A DNA stretch of 64,000 nucleotides from Uliginosibacterium gangwonense (GTDB lineage Bacteria; Pseudomonadota; Gammaproteobacteria; Burkholderiales; Rhodocyclaceae). A program made the translations under genes and the position numbers. Under the pieces are notes generated by a model. That model was not told the origin of the DNA and did not search any database. It worked only from the letters and a program-made list of their open reading frames with translations. Every line of letters begins with the position of its first letter. Positions within the stretch are counted from its first letter, which is position 1. Shown in pieces: positions 17,188 to 26,408 of this stretch. Location: assembly GCA_005239635.1 (NCBI GenBank), contig SBBQ01000021.1, positions 16,792 to 80,791 of the forward strand, given 5' to 3'.

Positions 17188-17553
17188 TTATTCTTCTTGC
17201 TGGGAGTTGCCATCTAGCTTAAGCCAAGCCTGATGGGCATCCCACGCGGTTTGCAAACGCAGCCAGAATTCAGCATCCAAACCAAAACACAAAGCCAGAC
17301 GCAGTGCGGTATCAGGACTCACACCACGCTTACCTCTAACCAACTCATTGACGCGACGTCTTGAAATGCCCAATGCCTTTGCCAATTCATCCTGCGTAAT
17401 ATTGCTTGGCAAAAGAAATCTTGTTTCCAAGAAACGGCCAGGGTGCATGGGACGACGCGGCAGTCGAATCGGCTTACCGCTAGACAAAGAAACAGCCCAC
17501 GTCTTGCGACGTGGGCTGTTCATTCCAGGCAATGAACCTTCTTGCATTGTCAT
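17188..17553 (-). CDS. HigA/VapI-type XRE-family regulator inside the hox operon
   Basis: 121 residues. A HigA-like helix-turn-helix domain spans about 36-110, with PMHPGRFLETRFL, ITQDELAKALGISRRRVNELVRGKRGVSPDTALRLALCF split over the region, and WLRLQTAWD at the end, all typical of antitoxin-type HigA proteins. A preceding 35-residue arm with several K/R is unusual. No HigB toxin gene lies on either side. It is on the same strand, 33 nt after hoxZ and 148 nt before hoxM. It may be a captured or solitary regulator of the downstream genes. The start could also be the ATG at 17523. Confidence 0.85.
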   Translation of the reverse strand: MTMQEGSLPGMNSPRRKTWAVSLSSGKPIRLPRRPMHPGRFLETRFLLPSNITQDELAKALGISRRRVNELVRGKRGVSPDTALRLALCFGLDAEFWLRLQTAWDAHQAWLKLDGNSQQEE

Positions 17554-17586
17554 TACGCTGAACTAGATGACTCTGAACGAGGACGA

Positions 17587-18300
17587 TTAGTCCTTGAACA
17601 TCCGCCAGCCAGAGATCATAGTGGAGATCATGCTTTGACGGCTCATGATGTCTTCACGAATAGCCGCATAGACGTGCACGATCACAAAGGTCACGATCAA
17701 CCACATCCCCAAATGATGCCAGTTGTGGACTTGGAGGCTGTTACCACCTGCTAGACTGATTACCCAGCCAAACAGACGATCCGCCCAGGATCCTTCACCC
17801 AGACCTTCACCGTACAGAGCAAAGCCTGTAAAGAGCATGATGAACATGCCAACGGTAAACATCATGAACATTGCCAGCTGAGCCATCGGATTGTGGCCGA
17901 TATATTTCTTCGGCACACGCTCCAAGAACAGGTACCAACGAAGTTCCCACAGAACCTCGCTCCACCAGTGCTTTGACCACACTGGAATCACGAAAATCTG
18001 AATGGAATGCTCGTTACCTACCAAAGCCCAGTAAATACGAACCAGCCAGAAAATCCCGAGGACATAACCGGCCGCAAAGTGCGCGAAACGGATATAACCA
18101 AACAGGAAGTTATCGCTGGCCTCGCCCTGCATAGTCGGGGTCGGACTACCAATAAACCACCCAGTGATCGCAAGAACCACAATGGCAAGAGCATTAACCC
18201 AGTGCCAGAGGCGCAGCGGTGCCTCGTACACATAGACCGCCTTCACCAATTTGGCGTCTTTGATCTTATCCAGAGCGTCTACCGAATGCTCGTATAGCAT
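17587..18300 (-). CDS. hoxZ: Cytochrome b subunit of the membrane-bound hydrogenase
   Basis: 237 residues of the HupC/HyaC/HydC family with four hydrophobic segments (about 32-52, 68-90, 135-160, 195-217). The haem-ligand histidines lie in LRLWHWVNALA, FAHFAAGYVLG and VHNWHHLGMWLIV. It anchors HoxKG to the periplasmic side of the inner membrane and passes electrons from H2 to quinone. It starts 17 nt beyond hoxG in the standard order. Confidence 0.96.
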   Translation of the reverse strand: MLYEHSVDALDKIKDAKLVKAVYVYEAPLRLWHWVNALAIVVLAITGWFIGSPTPTMQGEASDNFLFGYIRFAHFAAGYVLGIFWLVRIYWALVGNEHSIQIFVIPVWSKHWWSEVLWELRWYLFLERVPKKYIGHNPMAQLAMFMMFTVGMFIMLFTGFALYGEGLGEGSWADRLFGWVISLAGGNSLQVHNWHHLGMWLIVTFVIVHVYAAIREDIMSRQSMISTMISGWRMFKD

Positions 18301-18317
18301 CGTTACTCTCCTTTGGA

Positions 18318-20111
18318 TTAACGCACCTTGACGCTGGTGAGCTCTTTGCCTTCAGGACTCATCACGTGAGTGGAACAAGCCAAGCAGGGGTCGAAGGAGT
18401 GAATCGTACGCAGGATTTCTAACGGCTCATCGGCCTTAGCAACCGGCGTATTCATCAGTGATGCTTCGAAGGCACCGATCTGACCCTTCGGATCGCGAGG
18501 GCTACCATTCCAGGTTGTCGGAACAACCATTTGGTAGTTTTCGATCTTACCGTCACGCACGCGGATCCAGTGACCTAGAGCACCGCGCGGAGCTTCGGTA
18601 AAGCCGTAGCCCTTAGCTTCCTTCGGCCATGTCTTCGGATCCCACTTCTCGACATTCGCCGTGGACTGATCGCCAGCCTTACAGTTGGCTACCAGCTTGT
18701 CGAAGAAGTACTTTTGCTTGTAGCCGGACCATTGGCCTTCCAGTGCGCGAGCAGCAGTACGACCCAGTGTTGAGAAGATTGCCTGTAACGGAACACCACC
18801 CAGATCCTTCAGCAGCTTGTCAGTAGAACCCTTGATTTCCGCGTGGCCGCCAGCATAGCCAACAACCCAGCGAGCCAAGGGACCCACTTCCATTGCATTA
18901 CCGCGCCAACGCGGCGCCTTAATCCAAGAGTACTTGCCGGACTCATCCAGTTCTTGAATATTGGTACGGGTACCCTTGGTGTTCGGGCCCAGAACGTAGT
19001 TCGGCTCAGTAATACCATCCCACGGGTGCAGACCCTTTGTTTCGTCCGGGTACTTGTACCATGCGTGATCCACAAACTCTTGAATCTGTTCCGGATCAGC
19101 ATGGTCAACCGGATGAATTTCGTTCAGGTTGCCGTTGATGATTGCGCCACGCGGCAACATCAGATTAGACGGGCTGTAATCATTAGCTTTATCAGGGAAA
19201 TCACCGTACGCCAGAACTGACGAACCAGACAAGCCGCCACCATACAACCAGCCCTTGTAGAACGAGCCGATCGCAACGATATCGGGAATATAGACTTGGT
19301 CCATAAACGTAATCGTATCGTTGATGATCTTTTCAGCCATGTTCAGGCGTTCCATGTTGATCGCGCCAACAGCACCGGTATCGTGCAGATTGATCGCGCA
19401 AGGAACACCACCCACCAGCCAGTTCGGGTGCGGGTTTTTACCGCCGAAGATGGTGTGGATCTTCACGATTTCTTTTTGGAAGTCCAGCGCTTCGAGGTAG
19501 TGAGCCACAGCCATGAGGTTGGCTTCAGGCGGCAACAGGTAGGCCGGGTTGCCCCAGTAACCGTTCATGAACGGGCCCAGCTGACCGCTTTCAACGAACT
19601 TCTTCAGGCGGTTTTGCAGGTCACGGAAGTAACCCGGTGAAGACAGCGGCCATGACGGAGAAACGGACTGTTGCAGAGCAGAAGTTGCCTTCGGGTCTGC
19701 CTTCAGTGCGCTAATCACGTCAACCCAGTCCAGCGCATGCAGGTGATAGAAATGCACGAGGTGATCGTGAATTTCAAGATTCAGTTGCATGATGTTACGG
19801 ATAGAGTTGGCATTTTCCGGAATGGTAATGCCCAGCGCGTTTTCAACTGCACGAATCGAAGTCAACGCGTGGGTACCGGTACACACGCCACACAGACGCT
19901 CAGCGAACGCCCATGCATCACGCGGGTCACGGCCCTTCAGAATAACTTCAATACCACGCCACATCGTACCCGTGGACACAGCATTGCGGATCACGTTGTT
20001 GCTGTCGAGGTTAACCTCAACACGCATGTGACCTTCAATCCGACATACCGGATCGACCACAACGCGCTTGCCGCTGTTGTCTACGTTAAAACCTTGGGTT
20101 TCGTATGCCAT
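18318..20111 (-). CDS. hoxG: Membrane-bound [NiFe]-hydrogenase large subunit
   Basis: 597 residues. Nickel ligands are in RLCGVC (near residue 73) and DPCLAC (near 577). Unlike HoxC it continues past the final His of CSTH with a 15-residue tail ([15 protein letters not shown]), the substrate of HoxM. The gas-channel position holds Val (CGVC), in contrast with Ile in HoxC, as expected for the bidirectionally fast uptake enzyme. It is co-exported with HoxK through Tat, having no signal of its own, and starts 1 nt beyond the hoxK stop. Confidence 0.97.
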   Translation of the reverse strand: MAYETQGFNVDNSGKRVVVDPVCRIEGHMRVEVNLDSNNVIRNAVSTGTMWRGIEVILKGRDPRDAWAFAERLCGVCTGTHALTSIRAVENALGITIPENANSIRNIMQLNLEIHDHLVHFYHLHALDWVDVISALKADPKATSALQQSVSPSWPLSSPGYFRDLQNRLKKFVESGQLGPFMNGYWGNPAYLLPPEANLMAVAHYLEALDFQKEIVKIHTIFGGKNPHPNWLVGGVPCAINLHDTGAVGAINMERLNMAEKIINDTITFMDQVYIPDIVAIGSFYKGWLYGGGLSGSSVLAYGDFPDKANDYSPSNLMLPRGAIINGNLNEIHPVDHADPEQIQEFVDHAWYKYPDETKGLHPWDGITEPNYVLGPNTKGTRTNIQELDESGKYSWIKAPRWRGNAMEVGPLARWVVGYAGGHAEIKGSTDKLLKDLGGVPLQAIFSTLGRTAARALEGQWSGYKQKYFFDKLVANCKAGDQSTANVEKWDPKTWPKEAKGYGFTEAPRGALGHWIRVRDGKIENYQMVVPTTWNGSPRDPKGQIGAFEASLMNTPVAKADEPLEILRTIHSFDPCLACSTHVMSPEGKELTSVKVR

Positions 20112-20112
20112 A

Positions 20113-21201
20113 TTAGTTGCCTCCTGCCTGATCCTTCACATCCTGCTTGCCGCGAGCACGCGTCAGAGCAGAAACCGCAGCGTGGGCTGCAACAGCAGCA
20201 CCTGCAACAGCTGCAACCGTACCGCCAACCTTGTCAGCATTGCTTTCAATGCCGAATTGCTTGATGTCGGTCACGCGGTCATAGAAGGAGCCCTTATCCC
20301 AGAAACCATCTTCTGAACAGCCGATACAGCCGTGGCCAGAAGCGATCGGGAAGCTAACACCCTCATTCCAACGTGTGGTGGAACATGCGTTGTACGTGGT
20401 CGGACCTTTACAGCCAACCTTGTACAGACAGTAACCCTTACGAGCACCCTCATCGTCCCACTGCTCAACAAATTGACCAGCATCAAAGTGCGGACGGCGA
20501 TAACATTTGTCATGAATACGCTGGCCATAGAACATCTTCGGACGACCCTGACGGTCCAGTTCCGGCAGACGATCAAACGTCAGCATGTAAGTGATAACAC
20601 CGGTCATCACTTCGGCAATCGGGGGGCAACCCGGAACCTTAATGATCGGCTTATCGGTAATAACCTTGTGCACCGGAGTAGCACGGGTCGGGTTCGGCTT
20701 AGCAGCCTGCACACAACCCCAAGAGGCACATGAACCCCAAGAGATGATGGCCTTGGCATCCTTTGCCACTTCGCGCAGTTTTTCAACGAAAGGACGGCCT
20801 GCATGAATACAGAACATGCCATCTTCGTTCAGCGGAGGATTACCTTCCACTGCCAAAATGTACTGACCACGGTATTTGTTAACGATTTCGTCAAAAATCG
20901 CTTCAGCCTGGTGACCTGCAGCGGCCATCAACGTGTCATCGTAGTCCAAAGAAATCATGGACAGAACCACGTCTTTGGAGAGCGGATGAGCAGAACGAAT
21001 GAAGGACTCTGAACAGCAGGTACATTCCAGACCGTGCAGCCACAGAACGGGCGTACGCGGCTTGGATTCCATCGCATTAACAATCTTCGGCACAGCTGCG
21101 GAGCCAAGGCCCAGCGACGTTGCGGTCAGACTGCAGAACTTGAGGAAGCTGCGGCGGGTAATACCCTGACGCCGCAATACATCATAAAAGGTTTCGATCA
21201 T
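20113..21201 (-). CDS. hoxK: Membrane-bound hydrogenase small subunit, six-cysteine oxygen-tolerant type
   Basis: 362 residues. The Tat signal has ITRRSFLKF (residues 14-22), a hydrophobic stretch and a likely cut after A43. The proximal-cluster cysteines are C60, C62, C63, C158, C163 and one in PGCPP; in mature numbering C19 and C120 are the two extra cysteines that create the [4Fe-3S] cluster of oxygen-tolerant group 1d enzymes. A hydrophobic, alanine-rich C-terminal helix (about 323-345) anchors it in the membrane. It is the first gene of the operon, 98 nt from a sigma-54-type promoter. Confidence 0.97.
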   Translation of the reverse strand: MIETFYDVLRRQGITRRSFLKFCSLTATSLGLGSAAVPKIVNAMESKPRTPVLWLHGLECTCCSESFIRSAHPLSKDVVLSMISLDYDDTLMAAAGHQAEAIFDEIVNKYRGQYILAVEGNPPLNEDGMFCIHAGRPFVEKLREVAKDAKAIISWGSCASWGCVQAAKPNPTRATPVHKVITDKPIIKVPGCPPIAEVMTGVITYMLTFDRLPELDRQGRPKMFYGQRIHDKCYRRPHFDAGQFVEQWDDEGARKGYCLYKVGCKGPTTYNACSTTRWNEGVSFPIASGHGCIGCSEDGFWDKGSFYDRVTDIKQFGIESNADKVGGTVAAVAGAAVAAHAAVSALTRARGKQDVKDQAGGN

Positions 21202-21297
21202 TGCTAATGTCTCCCCTGTAACTGCGCACCAATGGGGGTGCTACCCATACGCACCACCTAAACCGAAGGGAATAGACGGAAACGTGTGCCTATATGT

Positions 21298-21314
21298 TTC
21301 AAAGATCGTGCCAG
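21298..21314 (-). promoter_or_regulatory. Sigma-54 (-24/-12) promoter of the hox operon
   Basis: Read on the minus strand, CTGGCACGATCTTTGAA matches the consensus YTGGCACG-N4-TTGCW except for A in place of C in the -12 element. The GG at 21312-21311 and the GA at 21300-21299 are spaced correctly. A start near 21288 would give a leader of about 87 nt before hoxK. HoxA, encoded at the other end of the locus, is a sigma-54 activator, which supports the call. The AT-rich DNA at 21315-21450 may hold its binding site, but I see no clear repeat. Confidence 0.75.
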
Positions 21315-21451
21315 TTTTTCAATCTTCAAAACAAATCTATTTTTCAGCGGCTTACGACTAGATTACAACCTTTCCACCAAACAAAAGCGAAAACTTTGTT
21401 ACCGGTATGGAAAGCTAATTTGTTACACCGCTTACATTTAGAAACAAATTA

Positions 21452-22327
21452 TCACTCAAGTATTTCAACCTTAATCTGGAGGTGTTTTCCATCAAGGTTG
21501 GAGCGTGTTGAGTAATTACCGACACCTGTAACACGACGGTCTTCTGATGAATCAACGCCACCCAGCTCCATCCACTCTCCAACCCGACCCGAAACTGTCG
21601 TACTCAATTTAACCGAGTCGATTTGGTCGCCATTTAGGCCCGCGCTTTCTCGTTGCGGTGAGACCTCAACTGTTACGCGATCTCCCGTTAGATTGGGTTT
21701 GACGTAAAAACCCGAGGTCATGTCTCGATATTCCGTGCCCACCACAACCCGCCGCCCATTGGGTCCATATCCATATTGCACGAGCGGCACCGGCACAGAG
21801 GTACCGCTTTGTACAAAGGCGGAACCACCCTCTTCAACCATTACCTGTTGGAGCGAGGTGGACTGGCGCGCATCGCGCGTGGAATATCCATCGACAGATA
21901 CTGATCCACTCGGCCCATTTATGCGGCCGAGTTCAATTTGATTTCGCCGAGATGAGCGGCTAGGCGGTACGTTAACACTCACATCGCCCGACCGAACTTG
22001 GCCACCAACACCCAATCCTTCCGCATCAATATCACGCGATGCAGCAACGCGAAGTGACACACGTAATCGACGAGAAGGCACGTCCATCGCAGCAATCGCG
22101 CGCATGATGTCGCGCTTATTACTAGCAGAGGTGCGCAAATATAAACTGTTATTAAACGCCGAAATGCCGCCACCCTGCTCTACAAGTGGTTGAATAGCCG
22201 GCAGGATTTGATCGGCGGTTTTGTGTTTAAGGTGAATAATTTCCATTTGCTGAGCCCACACAGTGGCAGCAAATGAAATGGCCAGAACGACCATAATGAA
22301 GCGCAAAATCGGGAAGCGCATTGACAT
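21452..22327 (-). CDS. Exported secretin-N-domain-like protein of unknown role
   Basis: About 291 residues from the ATG at 22327 (or 289 from 22321). It begins with a signal peptide (RFPILRFIMVVLAISFAATVWAQQ region, cut likely after AQ). Residues about 28-80 (IIHLKHKTADQILPAIQPL, then a DIMRAIAAMD helix) resemble the short N domains of secretins. The remainder is beta-rich, with S/G-rich segments, and resembles the beta part of secretins but is far too short for a pore. No other secretion genes are near. It follows zapE on the same strand. A single-gene secretin relative; the function is unknown. Confidence 0.65.
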   Translation of the reverse strand: MSMRFPILRFIMVVLAISFAATVWAQQMEIIHLKHKTADQILPAIQPLVEQGGGISAFNNSLYLRTSASNKRDIMRAIAAMDVPSRRLRVSLRVAASRDIDAEGLGVGGQVRSGDVSVNVPPSRSSRRNQIELGRINGPSGSVSVDGYSTRDARQSTSLQQVMVEEGGSAFVQSGTSVPVPLVQYGYGPNGRRVVVGTEYRDMTSGFYVKPNLTGDRVTVEVSPQRESAGLNGDQIDSVKLSTTVSGRVGEWMELGGVDSSEDRRVTGVGNYSTRSNLDGKHLQIKVEILE

Positions 22328-22391
22328 CGCGCTATCGTGCCCACTTGCGCCAAAGTATGCAAGAGGTAAAGCACTCGACAATCGAATATCG

Positions 22392-23531
22392 TCAATCGAC
22401 TGATTGATTCAACGCGAGATCCGCCCTGTGCTCCAACGCCATGTATGGTGGAGAGCGCATTTCAATTAAGCGGCTTACCGTGCGATGAAACTCCGATGCA
22501 TTAGGACCTGCGCTATACAACTCATAGGCTTCGCAATCAGCACTAATGATCAACTTTACATGCTGGTCGTAAAACACATCAACCAGCCACGTAAAGCGCC
22601 TCGCCTCATTTGCCATGTCAGGCCCCATGCGAGGCACTGGCGACAAAAACACAGTATGAAAACGGTGCGCTAATTCTAAGTAGTCGTTTTGCGATCGAGG
22701 TCCGCCACATAAGGTCCAAAAATCAAACCACACTACACCCGGTGCGCGTCGCTTAACAGAGAGTGATCGCCCCATCACATCGAGAGGCCGTTGGTGACCC
22801 GCCCCCCCTGCAATCTTCTCAAAGTCGCCACCCATTTCAAATTCCGTTTCTTCGCTAACGGGAAATCGATAAATATCCAGCTTTGCCAAGGCACCTTTGC
22901 GGTAATCCACACCAGCCTCTACTTCAATCACATCTAGCTGCTCATTGAGCAACTCAATGGTTGGCAAGAAGTGCTGGCGCTGCAACCCATTCGGATACAA
23001 GCCATCTGGCGGGTAGTTTGAGGTCATGCAGAGCAGCACACCTTCGAGCATCATGCATTCGAGCAAGCGCCCCAAAATCATCGCATCAGCAATATCTGAT
23101 ACATGAAACTCGTCTAAACACAGCAAGCGTGTTTCATGCGCCAAATTTTCTGCGACTTTACGTAGCGGGTCGGCTTCGTTTTTGAGTTTGCTGAGTGCGT
23201 CATGCACCTCCCGCATAAATTCATGAAAGTGCACCCGACGCTTACGTTTGTACGGAACTGCACCATAGAAGCAGTCCATCAACAAACTTTTACCGCGGCC
23301 AACTCCGCCCCACAGATAAACGCCGCGGGGCAATTCTGGATGAATGAGTAATTTGCGCAACGGCGTACGTCGTGCCGCCTTGAATGCTAGGAGGTCGTCG
23401 TAATATTTTTGCAGACGAGCAACGGCACGCTCCTGCGCCTCGTCTGCTTGAATACCACGGGAATTGATAATCTCACGGAAGGCATCCAGCATTCCCGTGC
23501 GCGACACCCCGAGAATTTCATGCGCTTCCAT
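22392..23531 (-). CDS. zapE: Cell-division ATPase ZapE (AFG1 family)
   Basis: 379 residues of the AFG1/ZapE family. Walker A is GGVGRGKSLLMD near residue 75 and Walker B is LLCLDEFHVSD near 140; MTSNYPPDGLY and a sensor region follow. In E. coli ZapE associates with the Z-ring. In many betaproteobacteria it follows lpdA of the TCA operon, as here (24 nt gap). It could be co-transcribed with sucAB-lpdA. Confidence 0.93.
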   Translation of the reverse strand: MEAHEILGVSRTGMLDAFREIINSRGIQADEAQERAVARLQKYYDDLLAFKAARRTPLRKLLIHPELPRGVYLWGGVGRGKSLLMDCFYGAVPYKRKRRVHFHEFMREVHDALSKLKNEADPLRKVAENLAHETRLLCLDEFHVSDIADAMILGRLLECMMLEGVLLCMTSNYPPDGLYPNGLQRQHFLPTIELLNEQLDVIEVEAGVDYRKGALAKLDIYRFPVSEETEFEMGGDFEKIAGGAGHQRPLDVMGRSLSVKRRAPGVVWFDFWTLCGGPRSQNDYLELAHRFHTVFLSPVPRMGPDMANEARRFTWLVDVFYDQHVKLIISADCEAYELYSAGPNASEFHRTVSRLIEMRSPPYMALEHRADLALNQSVD

Positions 23532-23555
23532 GCAAACTCACCAGTAAATTGGTGA

Positions 23556-25028
23556 TTAGAAATGCAGCGGACGTTTATCGCAGGCCAGTGCGGCCTCGTG
23601 CATGACTTCCGACAGCGTGGGATGTCCGTGGCAAATGCGCGCGAGGTCTTCAGATGAAGCACCTAATTCCATTGCAACCACTGCTTCAGCAATTAATTCT
23701 GATGCGTTATTGCCAATGATATGCACACCGAGAATCGCATCTGTTTCGGCGTGGGCATACATGCGTACAAAACCTTGCGGATCACCCTGCCCCAATGCTC
23801 GTCCATTTGCCAAAAACGGAATCTGCCCGGCTTTGTACGGCGTACCCGCTGCCTTGAGTTGTTGCTCGGTCTGTCCCACCCAGGCAATTTCAGGATGGGT
23901 ATAGATAATCCACGGAATGGCTTGGTAATTTACGTGACCGGCTTGCCCTGCAATACACTCAGCCACCATCACACCCTCTTCCATGCCCTTATGCGCCAGC
24001 ATGGGGCCGCGTACTACATCACCCACCGCCCACACGTTTTCAAGATTGGTACGGCAATGATCGTCGACTTCAACAAAGCCACGATCATTCATTGCCAACC
24101 CAACCGCACCTGCATTAAGGCCTATTGTATTGGGTACTCGACCGACCGACACAATGAGGCGATCACACTCTAAAACTTGATGCTCATCTGCGTGTTCATA
24201 CTCGATGCGCACAATACTTGACGCTGCTTTGCCTTTGCCGCTTTTGTTGGCAACCACTTGCACCGAACTGATGTGCGCGCCCAACTTAACGCCGAGACCT
24301 TGTTTTTGAACGAGAGACTTCCAGGCTTCTTTGGCAATGGCAGGGTCGCATGCAGCCAAGAAATCGGGCATCGCCTCGAGCACCGTCACTTGTGCCCCCA
24401 AACGGCGCCATACGCTACCCAACTCCAAACCAATCACACCCGAACCGATCACACCCAATCGCGCTGGAACCGCATCAAAATCAAGCGCGCCGACGTTATC
24501 GCAGATGAATTGGTTATCCACTTCGATGTCTGGCAAATGGCGGGCGCTCGAACCTGTCGCAACCACCACGTGCTTTGCCAATACGCGCGAGACCGTTTCA
24601 TCGCGGCTTACATCTAATGCCCACAGATCACCTTGGCGTTGCGCAAAACTTCCGTGCCCCGCCAACAGCGTGACTTTGTTTTTCTTAAACAGTCCACGAA
24701 TACCCGTGGTGAGTTGCGACACAATGTTTTGCTTGCGCAATTGCATTGCGCCAACATCCATGGCAACTTTGTCGGTCGTAATGCCATGCATGTGGAATGC
24801 ATGGCCTGCTTGATCGTACAACTCAGAAGATTGCAGAAGCGCTTTGGAAGGAATGCAACCCACATTCAAACAGGTGCCCCCCAAACGCACGTCGCCTTTT
24901 GGATCTGCATAAGCTGCAGACTCGATACAAGCCGCCGACATACCCAACTGTGCTGCGCGAATCGCCGCGATATAGCCCGCTGGACCGCCGCCAATGACGA
25001 CCACGTCAAACTGTTGTTCTGTGCTCAT
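23556..25028 (-). CDS. lpdA: Dihydrolipoyl dehydrogenase (E3)
   Basis: 490 residues with an FAD motif [13 protein letters not shown] at the N-terminus, the redox disulfide motif [16 protein letters not shown], an NAD motif ([14 protein letters not shown]) and the C-terminal His-Glu active-site region ([15 protein letters not shown]). It reoxidises the lipoyl groups of the 2-oxoglutarate dehydrogenase complex. It comes last in the sucA-sucB-lpdA order. There is a 94-nt gap after sucB in which I see no gene. Confidence 0.97.
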   Translation of the reverse strand: MSTEQQFDVVVIGGGPAGYIAAIRAAQLGMSAACIESAAYADPKGDVRLGGTCLNVGCIPSKALLQSSELYDQAGHAFHMHGITTDKVAMDVGAMQLRKQNIVSQLTTGIRGLFKKNKVTLLAGHGSFAQRQGDLWALDVSRDETVSRVLAKHVVVATGSSARHLPDIEVDNQFICDNVGALDFDAVPARLGVIGSGVIGLELGSVWRRLGAQVTVLEAMPDFLAACDPAIAKEAWKSLVQKQGLGVKLGAHISSVQVVANKSGKGKAASSIVRIEYEHADEHQVLECDRLIVSVGRVPNTIGLNAGAVGLAMNDRGFVEVDDHCRTNLENVWAVGDVVRGPMLAHKGMEEGVMVAECIAGQAGHVNYQAIPWIIYTHPEIAWVGQTEQQLKAAGTPYKAGQIPFLANGRALGQGDPQGFVRMYAHAETDAILGVHIIGNNASELIAEAVVAMELGASSEDLARICHGHPTLSEVMHEAALACDKRPLHF

Positions 25029-25122
25029 TTGCCACTCCTGGCTCTTCTTTTACGGGTTTGTGTCCCGTTTATTTCTATCCAGCTTATTGGGTGCGATCAA
25101 ACGTCAACGCCCTATCAGCACC

Positions 25123-26388
25123 TCAGATATCAAACAGCAAACGCGACGGGTCTTCGAGTGCTTCTTTCATGGTGACCAAGCCCAAGACTGCTTCACGGCC
25201 ATCAATGATGCGGTGGTCGTATGACATCGCCAGATAATTGATTGGGCGAATCACGATCTGACCATTCTCGACAACCGGGCGATCTTTCGTTGCGTGAATA
25301 CCTAAAATCGCAGATTGCGGCGGATTGATAATAGGCGTCGACAACATCGAGCCAAATACGCCACCGTTTGAAATTGAGAACGTGCCGCCTGTAAGCTCTT
25401 CAATCGACAGCTTGCCTTCCTTGGCCTTAACACCAAATTCGGCAATTTTCTTTTCGATATCGGCAAAGCTCATTTGGTCGACATCACGCAGAATCGGCAC
25501 CACCAAACCGCGCGGCGAACCCACTGCAATACCAATGTCAAAGTAGCCGTGATAAACAATGTCGTTGCCGTCAACGGACGCGTTGAGCACCGGATATTTT
25601 TTAAGCGCAGCGACAGCAGCCTTCACAAAGAAGCTCATGAAGCCAAGTTTGACGCCATGCTCTTTTTCAAACTTCTCTTGAAAACGCTTACGCATCTCCA
25701 TCACCGGCGCCATATTCACTTCATTGAAGGTCGTGAGAATGGCGTTCTGTGCTTGCGACTGCAGCAAGCGTTCCGCCACACGCGCACGCAAGCGTGACAT
25801 GGGCACACGCTGCTCTGGGCGGTCTGCCAATACCGATTCGATGCTGACGGGCACCGGCGGTTGCGGTAGCGCTGGCGTTGCTAAAGCGGTTACCGGTGTT
25901 GCGGCAGGTGCGACTGGAGCAGAGGCAGGTTTAACCGAACCCGCGCTAAGCGCATCTGCTTTGGTCACACGCCCACCGGGACCAGTGCCTGCAACGTTTG
26001 ATGCATCAATGCCTTTTTCAGCCAAGATCTTGCGGGCAGCGGGTAACACCGTTGCGGCTGATGCAGCATCTTTACTGGCAGTCGCGGCAGCTGCGGGCTT
26101 GCTTGCTTCAGCGGCGGGTGCGCTGACCGGCTTTGCATCACCAGCCTTAGCTTCAGTATCAAGCTGTGCAATCACTTCGCCACTGGTAACGGTTGCGCCA
26201 TTCTGTTTAAGAATTCGCACAATGACACCTTCAGCAGGCGCAGGTGTTTCTAACACCACTTTGTCCGTTTCAATATCAATTAAGTTTTCATCGCGGGCGA
26301 CGCTCTCGCCCTCTTTACGATTCCACTTAACCAATGTTGCCTCAGCCACAGACTCAGACAATTGGGGAACTTTTACCTCGATGATCAT
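25123..26388 (-). CDS. sucB: Dihydrolipoyllysine succinyltransferase (E2 of 2-oxoglutarate dehydrogenase)
   Basis: 421 residues: a single lipoyl domain (1-75, lipoyl lysine in IETDKVVLE), an Ala/Pro-rich linker (80-120), a peripheral-subunit binding domain (about 122-155, [20 protein letters not shown] region), a second linker and the catalytic core (190-421) with the active-site motif [11 protein letters not shown]. It forms the core of the oxoglutarate dehydrogenase complex with SucA and LpdA, which flank it. Confidence 0.97.
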   Translation of the reverse strand: MIIEVKVPQLSESVAEATLVKWNRKEGESVARDENLIDIETDKVVLETPAPAEGVIVRILKQNGATVTSGEVIAQLDTEAKAGDAKPVSAPAAEASKPAAAATASKDAASAATVLPAARKILAEKGIDASNVAGTGPGGRVTKADALSAGSVKPASAPVAPAATPVTALATPALPQPPVPVSIESVLADRPEQRVPMSRLRARVAERLLQSQAQNAILTTFNEVNMAPVMEMRKRFQEKFEKEHGVKLGFMSFFVKAAVAALKKYPVLNASVDGNDIVYHGYFDIGIAVGSPRGLVVPILRDVDQMSFADIEKKIAEFGVKAKEGKLSIEELTGGTFSISNGGVFGSMLSTPIINPPQSAILGIHATKDRPVVENGQIVIRPINYLAMSYDHRIIDGREAVLGLVTMKEALEDPSRLLFDI

Positions 26389-26408
26389 GGACCGCTCCAG
26401 TCTTTCGA

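Noticed and set aside
17188..17553. A HigBA toxin-antitoxin pair
   Set aside because: Only the HigA-like half is present; neither adjacent gap has room for a HigB toxin and both neighbours are hydrogenase genes.
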